64,000 nt of DNA from JAWKMZ01 sp041391965 (GTDB lineage: Bacteria > Bacteroidota > Bacteroidia > Flavobacteriales > Flavobacteriaceae), in assembly GCA_041391965.1 (NCBI GenBank), contig JAWKMZ010000002.1, forward strand, positions 372,001 to 436,000, read 5' to 3'. Position 1 is the first letter of the stretch; each line of letters starts with the position of its first letter. This document shows positions 9,601-17,365 of this stretch, one piece after another. A program made the translations under genes and the position numbers. Under the pieces are notes generated by a model. The model was not told the origin of the DNA, did not search any database, and saw only the letters and a program-made list of their open reading frames with translations.

Positions 9601-12600
9601 AGAAACCGCTTGGAACATTGTTGTTCAACCAGCAGGAACAGGAATACCTACAGGAAGTGGTGTCGCTGTAACAACAAGTAATTATGCTGCACCAGATTTA
9701 ACACCAGATACAGAGTATGAGTGCTACGTACAATCTAATTGTGGTAGTGATACTAGCGAATGGTTTGGCCCTGTAACATTTAGAACGCTGTGTTCGCCAT
9801 TTACAACACCATTTACAGAAACCTTTAATTCAGACTCAATGTCTGAAAGCTGTTGGAAAGTAATTGATAATAATGCCGATTTGGATACTTGGGAATTAAA
9901 TAGTGGCGTATTTGCTTATGAAGGCGACCAAGCAGCAGCAATGTTTACAGGACATAATGGACAAAATGAGGATTGGTTAATTTCTCCTACGATTACCATT
10001 TCTGAAAATCAACGTTTGCGTTATTATTATCGTGTAAACGATAGTTTTTTTACTGAAGATTTAGAAGTGTTATTATCAACAAATGGAACTGGTTTAGACC
10101 AATTTACAACTGTTTTATATGATTCAGATGATGATCCTGTACTGATTAATAATGAAGAGTATAAAGTTAAAATAATTAATTTCCCAACAGGTATTACCGG
10201 AAATGTCAATATCGCTTTCCACGTCCCTTATTTTGCAAGTACAGGACCTTACAGAGGACAAACTTTAGTAATTGATAATGTCAATGTTGAAGATATTCCA
10301 GCATGTCCAGAAATTATAAATGTAGAAACCAATAACCTTACAGATACACAAGTACAAGTTAGTTGGGATGCTAATGGAACAGTTTCTCCATGGGAAATTT
10401 CAGTACAGCCATCTGGCACACCTGCACCTGTAGGAGATACAGATCCTAATTATTTGTATAATGCCTCCACAAATCCTTTTACTGTAACAGGACTTACAGC
10501 ATCAACCATGTATGATATTTATGTAAGATCAGCTTGCGATTCAGGTGAAGGAGAGTGGACAGGACCAATACAAATAACAACACTGTGTAGTTTTGATAAC
10601 TTATGCTCATATACACTATATCTTACAAGTGATTCAGACGTATCTGCTGAATTGGTATTATCACAAAACAATCAAATAACACAATCTTTTCCATTTGAAG
10701 GCCAAGATGCTCAAGAGTTTCCTGTGTTGCTTTGTAGTGGAGTTCAATTTTCATTATATTTTGATACAATAGGTACTAATGCAACACAATATGCTAATTA
10801 TACTTTTGAAATTCGTGATGCAGATGGCATGCTTGTTTATTCAAGTCCAAACGGATTAATACCAAGAACCACTGTTTATACAGGATATTCTACTTGTGGA
10901 AATATTACATGTCCAGCTCCTACAGATTTAACAGTTAGTGAAACTTCTGTATTCTCATGGACTCCTGGAGGTAGTGAGTCTCAATGGGAAGTGGCCATTC
11001 AACCTCTTGGCAATGGTACCATTCCACAATCGGGTACTATAGTGTCCACAAACTCCTACACGCCTACAGCTTCAGATTTTGTTGATCCTTATGCAGCAAC
11101 TTATGAGTACTTTGTAAGAGCTATTTGTGGTACAGATGACGAAAGTTACTGGACAGGGCCTTATGTATTTGTTAGGAATGATGATGTGTCTAATGCGGTA
11201 ACATTGCCTATAAATTCTGATGAGTCTTGCAATGTTTCAAGTAATGATGTTTCTTTTATCCATGCAACAGCTTCTTCAGAAACTATGAGTTGCGATGGTT
11301 TAAATGCGGGAGATGTCTGGTTTAACTTCACTGCAGAATCATTAATTCATATTTTTGAAATCAATAATTTTACAGGTGATTTTCGTGGCGCAAACAATGG
11401 ACAACCTCCATACCCTGATATTATCATGACTTTATATAAAGACAATGGTGCTGGGGGCCTTGAGGAACTGTCCTGTACTTATGACAAGTTGCTGGTAGCA
11501 ATGTACTCTTCTGAATTAGTAATTGGGGATAATTATAAATTACGATTGACTTTAAATGGAACAGAAACTAATGAATACACATTTAGTTTATGTGTTACAA
11601 CACCAGAAAATCTTTGTGATTTTAATGTGGCGGTAAATGGTGGCTTTGAAGTGCCTGTTTTAGGCGGTTTAAGTGGAGTAAACACTATTATTTCTATGAA
11701 AACTGTTCCAGGTTGGCGCTTAAATTTAGAAACAAATAATACTGTTTTTATTTGGGAATCATTAAACGCTCCAGGGTTTACGCCTTATGAAGGTGGTCAA
11801 GTAGCGCAACTTCGTACAGACCAAGGAGTTCCTATTGATCCAAATGACCCAAACATCAAAGGTTATTATAGAGATTTTGATACATCTGAAATCACTTTGT
11901 ACAATTACAGTTTTGCTCACAATTCAAGATTTAATGGTAATAATATCCAGTTGTATGCTGGTGCTCCTGGAGGCCCTTATACTTTAGTGACAGAACATCT
12001 TGGAGACCAACAATGGCGAATTATTTCTGGAGGTTATGTAGTTCCTGATGGACAAGATGTTACAAGATTTATCTTTAGAGCAAACGGATCAGATAATATT
12101 GGAAACCTGTTAGACGATGTTCGTTTTGTAGCAAATAATGAAATAATAACACAGCCATTATTAGTTGATTGCAATACCCCTATTGCAACTGTAGAAGCCA
12201 ATGGTACAGGAACATGGATTGCAGATGCGAATAATCCAGGTGTGGTAACAATTACAAATCCAAATAGTAACACGACAACAATAACAGATTTCTTACAACC
12301 AGGTGTTTACACCTTTACATGGAAAACACGTTATTGTGAAAATACTATAGCTATTACTTACGATGGTATTGCTGATATTCCTACAGTAGAGACACCAGTT
12401 GAATACTGTTTAAATGCCACAGCGCAACCACTAACAGCAACGCCAACAGGAGGCTACACTTTAATGTGGTACACGCAAGCTACAGGAGGAACAGGAACCA
12501 CCACAGCACCAACACCAGACACATCTACAGCTGGAAGCACATCATATTATGTTGCAAATGTAGATACTAATGGATGTGAAGGCCCTCGTGCTGAAATTAA

Positions 12601-14194
12601 TGTTATCATTAATGCTTTAGCTACACCTGAGCTTACCTTTAGTTATCCAACAACATGCGAAATAGCGACAGAAAACCCTGTGCCAACATTCAGTACAGGA
12701 TTTGCAGAAGGAGGTGTTTTTAGTTCTACTACACTAACTGTTGATGCTACAACTGGAGAAATTGATATGGCATCTGCAACTGTAGGTCAGCACCAAGTGG
12801 CATATACTTATGCTGGAGATGCAACAACATGTACAGCTTCAGGAACCTATATAGCAACCATCCAATTTACACAAGCGGCTAACCCTATAACTACATTTGA
12901 TTATGGTACAGATGCTATTTGTGTATTATCTACTACAAATTTGACACCAAACTTAGCAACAGGATTTAATACAGGAGGTGTCTTTAGCTCAACAACTTTA
13001 ACTGTTGATGCTGCAACTGGAGAAATTGACATGGCATCTGCAACAGCAGGCAATCACGATATTTTATATACTTATGCTGGAGATGCAACAACATGTACTG
13101 CAGCTGGAACAAGTACAGCTACAATTAGCTTTACAGATGCTGTTGCGCCTGTAACGATGTTTAGTTATGTGCAGACAGACTACTGCTTAGTTGATGCAAG
13201 TAATATAATGCCAGAATTAGCAACAGGATTTACACAAGGCGGACAGTTTAGTTCTACAACCTTAACCGTTAATCCAACAACTGGAGAAATAGACATAACC
13301 TCTGCTACTGAAGGCGCTCACCAAGTCGTATATACTTATAATGCTGATGAAACAACATGTACTAATGCAGGAACCTATACAGCTACAATTAATTTTGTTG
13401 CAGGCGATGCAGCTGTCACAGATTTCAGTTATGAAAATGATATTTATTGTTCAGAAAATGGTAGTGTATTACCAATTTTAGCAACAGGATTTACACAAGG
13501 TGGACAGTTTAGCTCTTCTGCTGGTTTAGTCATCAATGCTACAACTGGAGAAATAGATGTCAATGCAAGTACCTCTGGAGATTATACAATTACTTATACT
13601 GTATCTAATGATGCCACAAACTGTGTTTTAGCTGGTCAAGGATCAACGTCAATTTCTATATTGAGTTCTATTGCTGTTTCAATTGAAGAAGATTGTGTTG
13701 ATGGAGAATCTACCCTTACAGCCTCACCATTAAATAATTCATTTGATGCTTCTAATGCTACATACACTTGGTTTGATGCAAACAACAATGAAGTAGGAAG
13801 TGAAGCAACATTAAACTTAACAGATTATGCAAATGCTAATCCAAATGCGGTTACACCTGCAACATTTAAAGTGGAAGTTGTTTTAGGTGGCTGTTCTACA
13901 ATGACAACAATTGTTGTAAACAGATTGTCATGTGGAGCTATACCAAGAGGTATTTCGCCAAATGGTGATGGTAAAAATGATGCCTTAGACCTAACAGGTT
14001 ATGGTGTTGTTACTATTGAAATATTTAATCGCTATGGTACAAAAGTGTTTGCCTATAAAGGTAATTATACCAATCAATGGCATGGACAATCCAAAAACGG
14101 AGAAGATTTACCATCTGCAACATATTTCTATACACTACAAAAGCAAGATGGTAGTTCGGCTACTGGATGGATTTATATAAATAGAGAATATTAA
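6620..14194 (+). CDS. Giant T9SS-secreted adhesin with type B (gliding motility C-terminal) sorting domain
   Basis: 2524 residues. The N-terminus is unusually long: basic and hydrophobic stretches over about 55 residues before a signal-peptide end at TTKGFSQ. Then come alternating jelly-roll/choice-of-anchor J-like modules (ETFESGIPATW, TDFSTATNTNPEPCW, ESFNDDDTNTQKFCW, ETFNSDSMSESCW) and about six fibronectin type III domains, each with a YDIYIRS/YDLYVRS/YEFYVRA-type strand. A further module lies at about 1660-1860, four tandem ~84-residue repeats at about 2007-2350, and a C-terminal type B sorting domain (RGISPNGDGKNDALDLTGYG ... IEIFNRYGTKVF ... LPSATYFYTL). Type B substrates typically need a SprF-like partner, and one is encoded next, followed by a PorE-like OmpA protein. 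It resembles SprB-type gliding adhesins in organisation, but I do not claim orthology. Confidence 0.88.
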   Translation: MRKKLQLTFLVNAFLSLKAVCGFSLKSHKSTQSKFKISALCMTALFFLLTTKGFSQLANETFESGIPATWTLFENGAGTSTTWLPTADGYLGSNAVSINPSLDNIGDQNTAQYFLVTPQFPVPENGEIHFYTKQGSEVDHGTQYQIRLSTAAQPDINGFNVILQSYTESNLNIGSQTTYEEKVVEIPSSIPAGLNIYIAFVATNTQNGATPTGDEWFVDNVSSLTGCIEVADTDFNIDNITVEGAELTWSHPEATNFELQVLPEGGTPAGSGIPVSGTSYTLSNLDEDTSYDIYIRSICSNNTISEYSGPFNFKTLKYGLSCDSPIVLTDITTAPYVLIDNLANWANPDVVYSTQGSNCISGTSTANYLNGNKIFLSYTPTQDGLISLTQTTSVVGGGGGNNCYNALSSLFVYEGCNNVGVNCFAGALTTTSNVPGTISNLLVQANQTYIIVVSSQLPADAGICFQLEISSPTCAAPSNISYNDLTQNSVSFSWDNIGGFSDSWEYAVVPVGAGEPTGSGTSTNTNVANLINTGLAPGTTYDLYVRSVCSGTPGNWSDPYTFTTQCTIFNTPYSTDFSTATNTNPEPCWTTIDANGDGNTWAFIGGYATVRTDISRYENNDLYISPQINFDGTQKRLRYKYRSTQGTSTYTVKLSTTGVGVDNFTTVILPETQVNNTGFQEITIDIPQNITGNVNIAWIVEPNTTENALRFSIDDVVIEDKPSCPNPTAPFFLNVTQTSAWLFWNPGESETQWQVAIQDLDSGIPTGDGLLVTSNFPYVATDLTIGHQYEFYVRAYCAADDQSEWVGPVAFTTLCGSYDTPFYESFNDDDTNTQKFCWNTNNGGWTISETQAEISGGTNSYLISPAINIDGVKELKYKYRAEIQFIFGNLIPPRYGMEVRMSTTTNNPASFNTVVVPFETFTNSGFIEKSVIIEGSGTIYLAFRVPPEFTGPSSQLDIDDVSITDAPPCPIPSNLVVNTVTSTGADVSWSAGYQETAWNIVVQPAGTGIPTGSGVAVTTSNYAAPDLTPDTEYECYVQSNCGSDTSEWFGPVTFRTLCSPFTTPFTETFNSDSMSESCWKVIDNNADLDTWELNSGVFAYEGDQAAAMFTGHNGQNEDWLISPTITISENQRLRYYYRVNDSFFTEDLEVLLSTNGTGLDQFTTVLYDSDDDPVLINNEEYKVKIINFPTGITGNVNIAFHVPYFASTGPYRGQTLVIDNVNVEDIPACPEIINVETNNLTDTQVQVSWDANGTVSPWEISVQPSGTPAPVGDTDPNYLYNASTNPFTVTGLTASTMYDIYVRSACDSGEGEWTGPIQITTLCSFDNLCSYTLYLTSDSDVSAELVLSQNNQITQSFPFEGQDAQEFPVLLCSGVQFSLYFDTIGTNATQYANYTFEIRDADGMLVYSSPNGLIPRTTVYTGYSTCGNITCPAPTDLTVSETSVFSWTPGGSESQWEVAIQPLGNGTIPQSGTIVSTNSYTPTASDFVDPYAATYEYFVRAICGTDDESYWTGPYVFVRNDDVSNAVTLPINSDESCNVSSNDVSFIHATASSETMSCDGLNAGDVWFNFTAESLIHIFEINNFTGDFRGANNGQPPYPDIIMTLYKDNGAGGLEELSCTYDKLLVAMYSSELVIGDNYKLRLTLNGTETNEYTFSLCVTTPENLCDFNVAVNGGFEVPVLGGLSGVNTIISMKTVPGWRLNLETNNTVFIWESLNAPGFTPYEGGQVAQLRTDQGVPIDPNDPNIKGYYRDFDTSEITLYNYSFAHNSRFNGNNIQLYAGAPGGPYTLVTEHLGDQQWRIISGGYVVPDGQDVTRFIFRANGSDNIGNLLDDVRFVANNEIITQPLLVDCNTPIATVEANGTGTWIADANNPGVVTITNPNSNTTTITDFLQPGVYTFTWKTRYCENTIAITYDGIADIPTVETPVEYCLNATAQPLTATPTGGYTLMWYTQATGGTGTTTAPTPDTSTAGSTSYYVANVDTNGCEGPRAEINVIINALATPELTFSYPTTCEIATENPVPTFSTGFAEGGVFSSTTLTVDATTGEIDMASATVGQHQVAYTYAGDATTCTASGTYIATIQFTQAANPITTFDYGTDAICVLSTTNLTPNLATGFNTGGVFSSTTLTVDAATGEIDMASATAGNHDILYTYAGDATTCTAAGTSTATISFTDAVAPVTMFSYVQTDYCLVDASNIMPELATGFTQGGQFSSTTLTVNPTTGEIDITSATEGAHQVVYTYNADETTCTNAGTYTATINFVAGDAAVTDFSYENDIYCSENGSVLPILATGFTQGGQFSSSAGLVINATTGEIDVNASTSGDYTITYTVSNDATNCVLAGQGSTSISILSSIAVSIEEDCVDGESTLTASPLNNSFDASNATYTWFDANNNEVGSEATLNLTDYANANPNAVTPATFKVEVVLGGCSTMTTIVVNRLSCGAIPRGISPNGDGKNDALDLTGYGVVTIEIFNRYGTKVFAYKGNYTNQWHGQSKNGEDLPSATYFYTLQKQDGSSATGWIYINREY
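12638..13660 (+). repeat. Four tandem ~84-residue protein repeats in the adhesin
   Basis: Four consecutive units share F-S-Y/F-D-Y at the start, a cysteine, then ATGF..GG.FSSTTLTV and TTGEID, and end with YTY.GDATTC and a T-x-A-T strand. Units 1 and 2 are near-identical over FSSTTLTVDA and TGEIDMASAT, also at the DNA level; unit 4 is the most divergent (FSSSAGLVINATTGEIDVNA). The pattern suggests recent duplication of an immunoglobulin-like stalk domain. Confidence 0.85.
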
Positions 14195-14208
14195 TCATAA
14201 AACAAAGG

Positions 14209-14239
14209 CAGTCTGCTTTACTAATAATTTAGCAGGCTG
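14209..14239 (+). other. Intercistronic stem-loop between adhesin and SprF-like gene
   Basis: CAGTCTGCT (14209-14217) pairs with AGCAGGCTG (14231-14239) with one G-T wobble and a 13-nt loop. No T tract follows, so it is not a classical terminator. It may stabilise the upstream mRNA end or set the adhesin-to-SprF expression ratio (inference). Confidence 0.45.
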
Positions 14240-14270
14240 TTAACGAACTAAAATGCAATATATACTACAA

Positions 14271-15206
14271 ATGAAAAAAATATATTTTACACTAGCCTTT
14301 GCACTTATGATTATGATGAGTGCTACAGCACAGCAAGACCCTAATTATACACAATACATGTATAATATGAATGTTATAAATCCAGCTTACGCAGGTTCTA
14401 AAGAAAATTTATCAATTGGACTCTTATATAGATCACAATGGGTCAATATTAATGGAGCACCTAAAACCGCAACATTTTCAATCCACAGTCCAGTAGGGAA
14501 AAAAGTTGGATTAGGACTTTCGGCGGTTTCTGATAAAATTGGACCTGTAGATGAAAGTAATGTTTATGCCGATTTTTCTTATACCTTAAATTTAGGAGGC
14601 GAACACAAATTAGCTTTTGGTTTAAAAGCAGGAGCAACCTTTCAAAAAATAGGATTGTTTAGTGACATTGGTAATGGGTACGTACCAGATAGTAATGATA
14701 CTGCCTTTAGTGAAAACACCTCTAATACCTATTTAAATATTGGAGCAGGTTTCTTTTATTACACCCAAAAATATTACCTTGCATTTTCAGTTCCAAACTT
14801 TTTAAGCAATACCCATTTGGATGTTACAAATAATGGTGATGAGCGTAAATTTGGTTCAGAAACACAGCATTATTTCTTAACAGGTGGTTATGTGTTTGAT
14901 TTTTCTGAGAACACTAAATTTAAACCATCGTTTATGTTAAAATCAGCATTTAATGCACCAACATCATTTGATTTGTCCGCAAACGTTTTGTTTTATAACC
15001 GTTTTGAACTTGGAGCAACATATAGATTGGACGATTCTTTTGGAGGGTTGGTTAATTTTGAAGTCACTCCAGGTGTACGCGTAGGCTATGCTTATGACCA
15101 TATTATATCCGATTTAAATGCAGGAACATCAGCCTCACATGAGTTTATGTTATTGTTTGATTTAAATTCACCTAAAAAAGTATCTATATCACCAAGATTT
15201 TTCTAA
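14271..15206 (+). CDS. PorP/SprF family T9SS outer-membrane protein
   Basis: 311 residues from the ATG at 14271, which begins a clean signal peptide (MKKIYFTLAFALMIMMSATAQ); an ATG 18 bp upstream in the same frame would put six extra residues before it. The mature start QQDPNYTQYMYNMNVINPAY followed by AGSKENLS is the family signature, and the rest is beta-barrel-like with alternating aromatic strands ending in a terminal Phe (SISPRFF). Proteins of this family work with a type B T9SS substrate encoded beside them and are thought to help retain it at the cell surface. Here the partner is the adjacent 2524-residue adhesin. The next gene begins 17 bp downstream, so the three genes look like one operon. 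Confidence 0.92.
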   Translation: MKKIYFTLAFALMIMMSATAQQDPNYTQYMYNMNVINPAYAGSKENLSIGLLYRSQWVNINGAPKTATFSIHSPVGKKVGLGLSAVSDKIGPVDESNVYADFSYTLNLGGEHKLAFGLKAGATFQKIGLFSDIGNGYVPDSNDTAFSENTSNTYLNIGAGFFYYTQKYYLAFSVPNFLSNTHLDVTNNGDERKFGSETQHYFLTGGYVFDFSENTKFKPSFMLKSAFNAPTSFDLSANVLFYNRFELGATYRLDDSFGGLVNFEVTPGVRVGYAYDHIISDLNAGTSASHEFMLLFDLNSPKKVSISPRFF

Positions 15207-15223
15207 CATAAAAGCCACAAAAA

Positions 15224-17095
15224 ATGAAAATAATATATATAGTTGCTAGCTTATTTTTTATAGTAAATACTAGCTACTCACAAAACAAACACACAGAAAA
15301 AGCTGATAAGCTATTTAATACCTATCAATATGTGGACGCTATTGATGCTTATTTGGAAATAGTCAATGATAAAAAAGCCGACACTTACGTGTACAAACAA
15401 TTAGCAGATAGCTATTACCATATGTTTAATACCACTGAAGCTGCCAAATGGTATGCCAAAGCCTTAGAGTCAAAACAAGATGCTGAAGTGTACTTTAAAT
15501 ATGCACAATGTTTAAAAACAGAAGGCAAATATGAAGAAGCCAACAAGCAAATGGATCTTTTTTCAAAAATGAAACCTAACGATCAACGCGCAAAAAATCA
15601 TTTAGCAAATCCAAATTATATTCCACGTTTGGCAGATAAAGATAAATTATTTGATGCCGAAGAAATTTCTATCAACGATAAAGCACAAAGTGATTTTGGA
15701 GCCATCCTATCTAACGACAACATTTTATATTTTGTAAGTTCAAGAAATGCTTCAAAAAAGCAAGATAAATGGACTAACAAACCTTATTTAGATATTTATG
15801 AATCTGTTAGAAATAATGATGGCACTTTATCTAACCCAACACCAGCAACTGACTTAAACACACCATACCATGATGGTCCAGTAACCTTAAGTGCCGATGG
15901 AAATACCATTATTTTTGCTCGTGATGGTCATAGTGATGGTCATTACAAAAAAGACAAAAAAAACAATGTAAAAATTGCACAACAAGGCTTATACAAAGCA
16001 ACTAAACGTGATGGTAAATGGGTTGATATTACACCTTTGCCGTTTAATAGCATCAACTATTCAGTAAGTCATCCAAGCTTAAGCGAAGATGGTAAAACAC
16101 TATACTTTGCTTCAAATATGCCTGGAGGCTTAGGAGATACTGATATTTGGAAAGTATCGGTCAATGGAACTCAGTTTGGAACACCAGAAAATCTTGGGCC
16201 AAACGTCAATACTGCTGGGAAAGAAGGATTCCCTTTCATTAGTAAAAATCATATACTTTATTATTCGTCAAGCGGAAAACAAGGGTTTGGTGGCTTTGAT
16301 GTGTTTAAAGTAGATTTAAATACTAATGAAGACGCTGTAAATTTGGGAAAGCCTATAAATACTAAAAGTGATGATTTCTCTTTTAGTATTAACACAACAA
16401 AAAATGTAGGGTATTTTGCATCAAACAGATCAGGAGTTGATAATATCTATATGGCACTACCAATTTGTCAATCAGAATTAACCGCCTTAGTAACTGATAT
16501 AACAACCAAAGTTGCATTGGCTAATGCAAAGGTGTCTATTTTAGATGATAAAAATAATCTCATCACAACACAACAAACAGATACCAAAGGAAACACCGCA
16601 TTTAATATAAAATGTCAAACTAATTATGTGCTTAATGTTTCAAAAGAAGGTTACGAAACAACTTCTTATACTGTAGAACCATCTAAAGGAGGTATGATTA
16701 CAGCAGCAGTTGCCTTAAACCCAATTAATGAAATGATTACTGAAACAGAAGTGAAATTAAAAAACATATACTTCGAGTTTAACAAAAGTAATATTACACA
16801 GCAAGGTGCAAATGAATTGGATAAGTTAGTATCAATAATGAAAGATTATCCAAATATGGTTATTTTAGTAAAATCACATACAGATACTAAAGGAAGCCAT
16901 GACTATAATCTTAAATTATCTAATGAACGTGCTCAGTCAACCGTTCAATATGTAATTTCAAAAGGGATAAGTAAAGATAGAATTTCAGGTCAAGGCCTTG
17001 GAAGTTCTGAACCAAAAATAGATTGCAAATCTAACTGTACACCAGATGAAGATGCTCAAAATAGACGCTCTGAGTTCTTAATTGTTAAAAAATAA
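15224..17095 (+). CDS. PorE-like OmpA family protein (TPR, PD40 propeller, regulatory-like domain, OmpA)
   Basis: 623 residues with signal peptide (ending near TSYSQNKHTEK). TPR-like helices lie at about 20-130. WD40-like PD40 propeller repeats at about 150-400 show VTLSADGNTIIFARDGHSDG, HPSLSEDGKTLYFASNMPGG and FASNRSGVDNIYMA. A carboxypeptidase-regulatory-like beta domain covers about 405-500. The C-terminal OmpA peptidoglycan-binding domain (about 510-623) has IYFEFNKSNITQQG, VKSHTDTKGSHDYNLKLSNE and QNRRSEF. This domain order is that of PorE, which links the T9SS to peptidoglycan. As the last gene of an adhesin/SprF/OmpA set, it probably anchors that substrate-specific module to the cell wall (inference). 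Confidence 0.9.
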   Translation: MKIIYIVASLFFIVNTSYSQNKHTEKADKLFNTYQYVDAIDAYLEIVNDKKADTYVYKQLADSYYHMFNTTEAAKWYAKALESKQDAEVYFKYAQCLKTEGKYEEANKQMDLFSKMKPNDQRAKNHLANPNYIPRLADKDKLFDAEEISINDKAQSDFGAILSNDNILYFVSSRNASKKQDKWTNKPYLDIYESVRNNDGTLSNPTPATDLNTPYHDGPVTLSADGNTIIFARDGHSDGHYKKDKKNNVKIAQQGLYKATKRDGKWVDITPLPFNSINYSVSHPSLSEDGKTLYFASNMPGGLGDTDIWKVSVNGTQFGTPENLGPNVNTAGKEGFPFISKNHILYYSSSGKQGFGGFDVFKVDLNTNEDAVNLGKPINTKSDDFSFSINTTKNVGYFASNRSGVDNIYMALPICQSELTALVTDITTKVALANAKVSILDDKNNLITTQQTDTKGNTAFNIKCQTNYVLNVSKEGYETTSYTVEPSKGGMITAAVALNPINEMITETEVKLKNIYFEFNKSNITQQGANELDKLVSIMKDYPNMVILVKSHTDTKGSHDYNLKLSNERAQSTVQYVISKGISKDRISGQGLGSSEPKIDCKSNCTPDEDAQNRRSEFLIVKK

Positions 17096-17300
17096 CACTT
17101 TTTTGATTATACAAATAACTTAAAGGCTAATAATGGGTAGGTATTAGTCAATTTTAAATGTTATAGATATAGCAATTATAAGTCATATTTACAATAGATA
17201 TAATTGAAATTTCATGTCTTTTGTAATTTTTAAAAAGTATAAAAAATATAATTGCCTTTAGTCTTTACAATGAGTCTATTAGCAATAAATACAAAAATCA

Positions 17301-17346
17301 TCTAATAGTCAAACTGCATTATTGACAGTTTGACTATTAGAGTTTT
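17301..17346 (+). terminator. 16-bp perfect hairpin just before the repeat-protein gene
   Basis: TCTAATAGTCAAACTG (17301-17316) pairs perfectly with CAGTTTGACTATTAGA (17326-17341) around a 9-nt loop and is followed by GTTTTT. It has the form of a terminator for the OmpA gene ending 205 bp upstream, yet it lies only 24 bp before the ATG at 17366. Any promoter upstream of it would therefore be subject to attenuation. The rest of 17096-17300 shows nothing I can identify. Confidence 0.7.
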
Positions 17347-17365
17347 TAATTATCAAGTCATAAAA

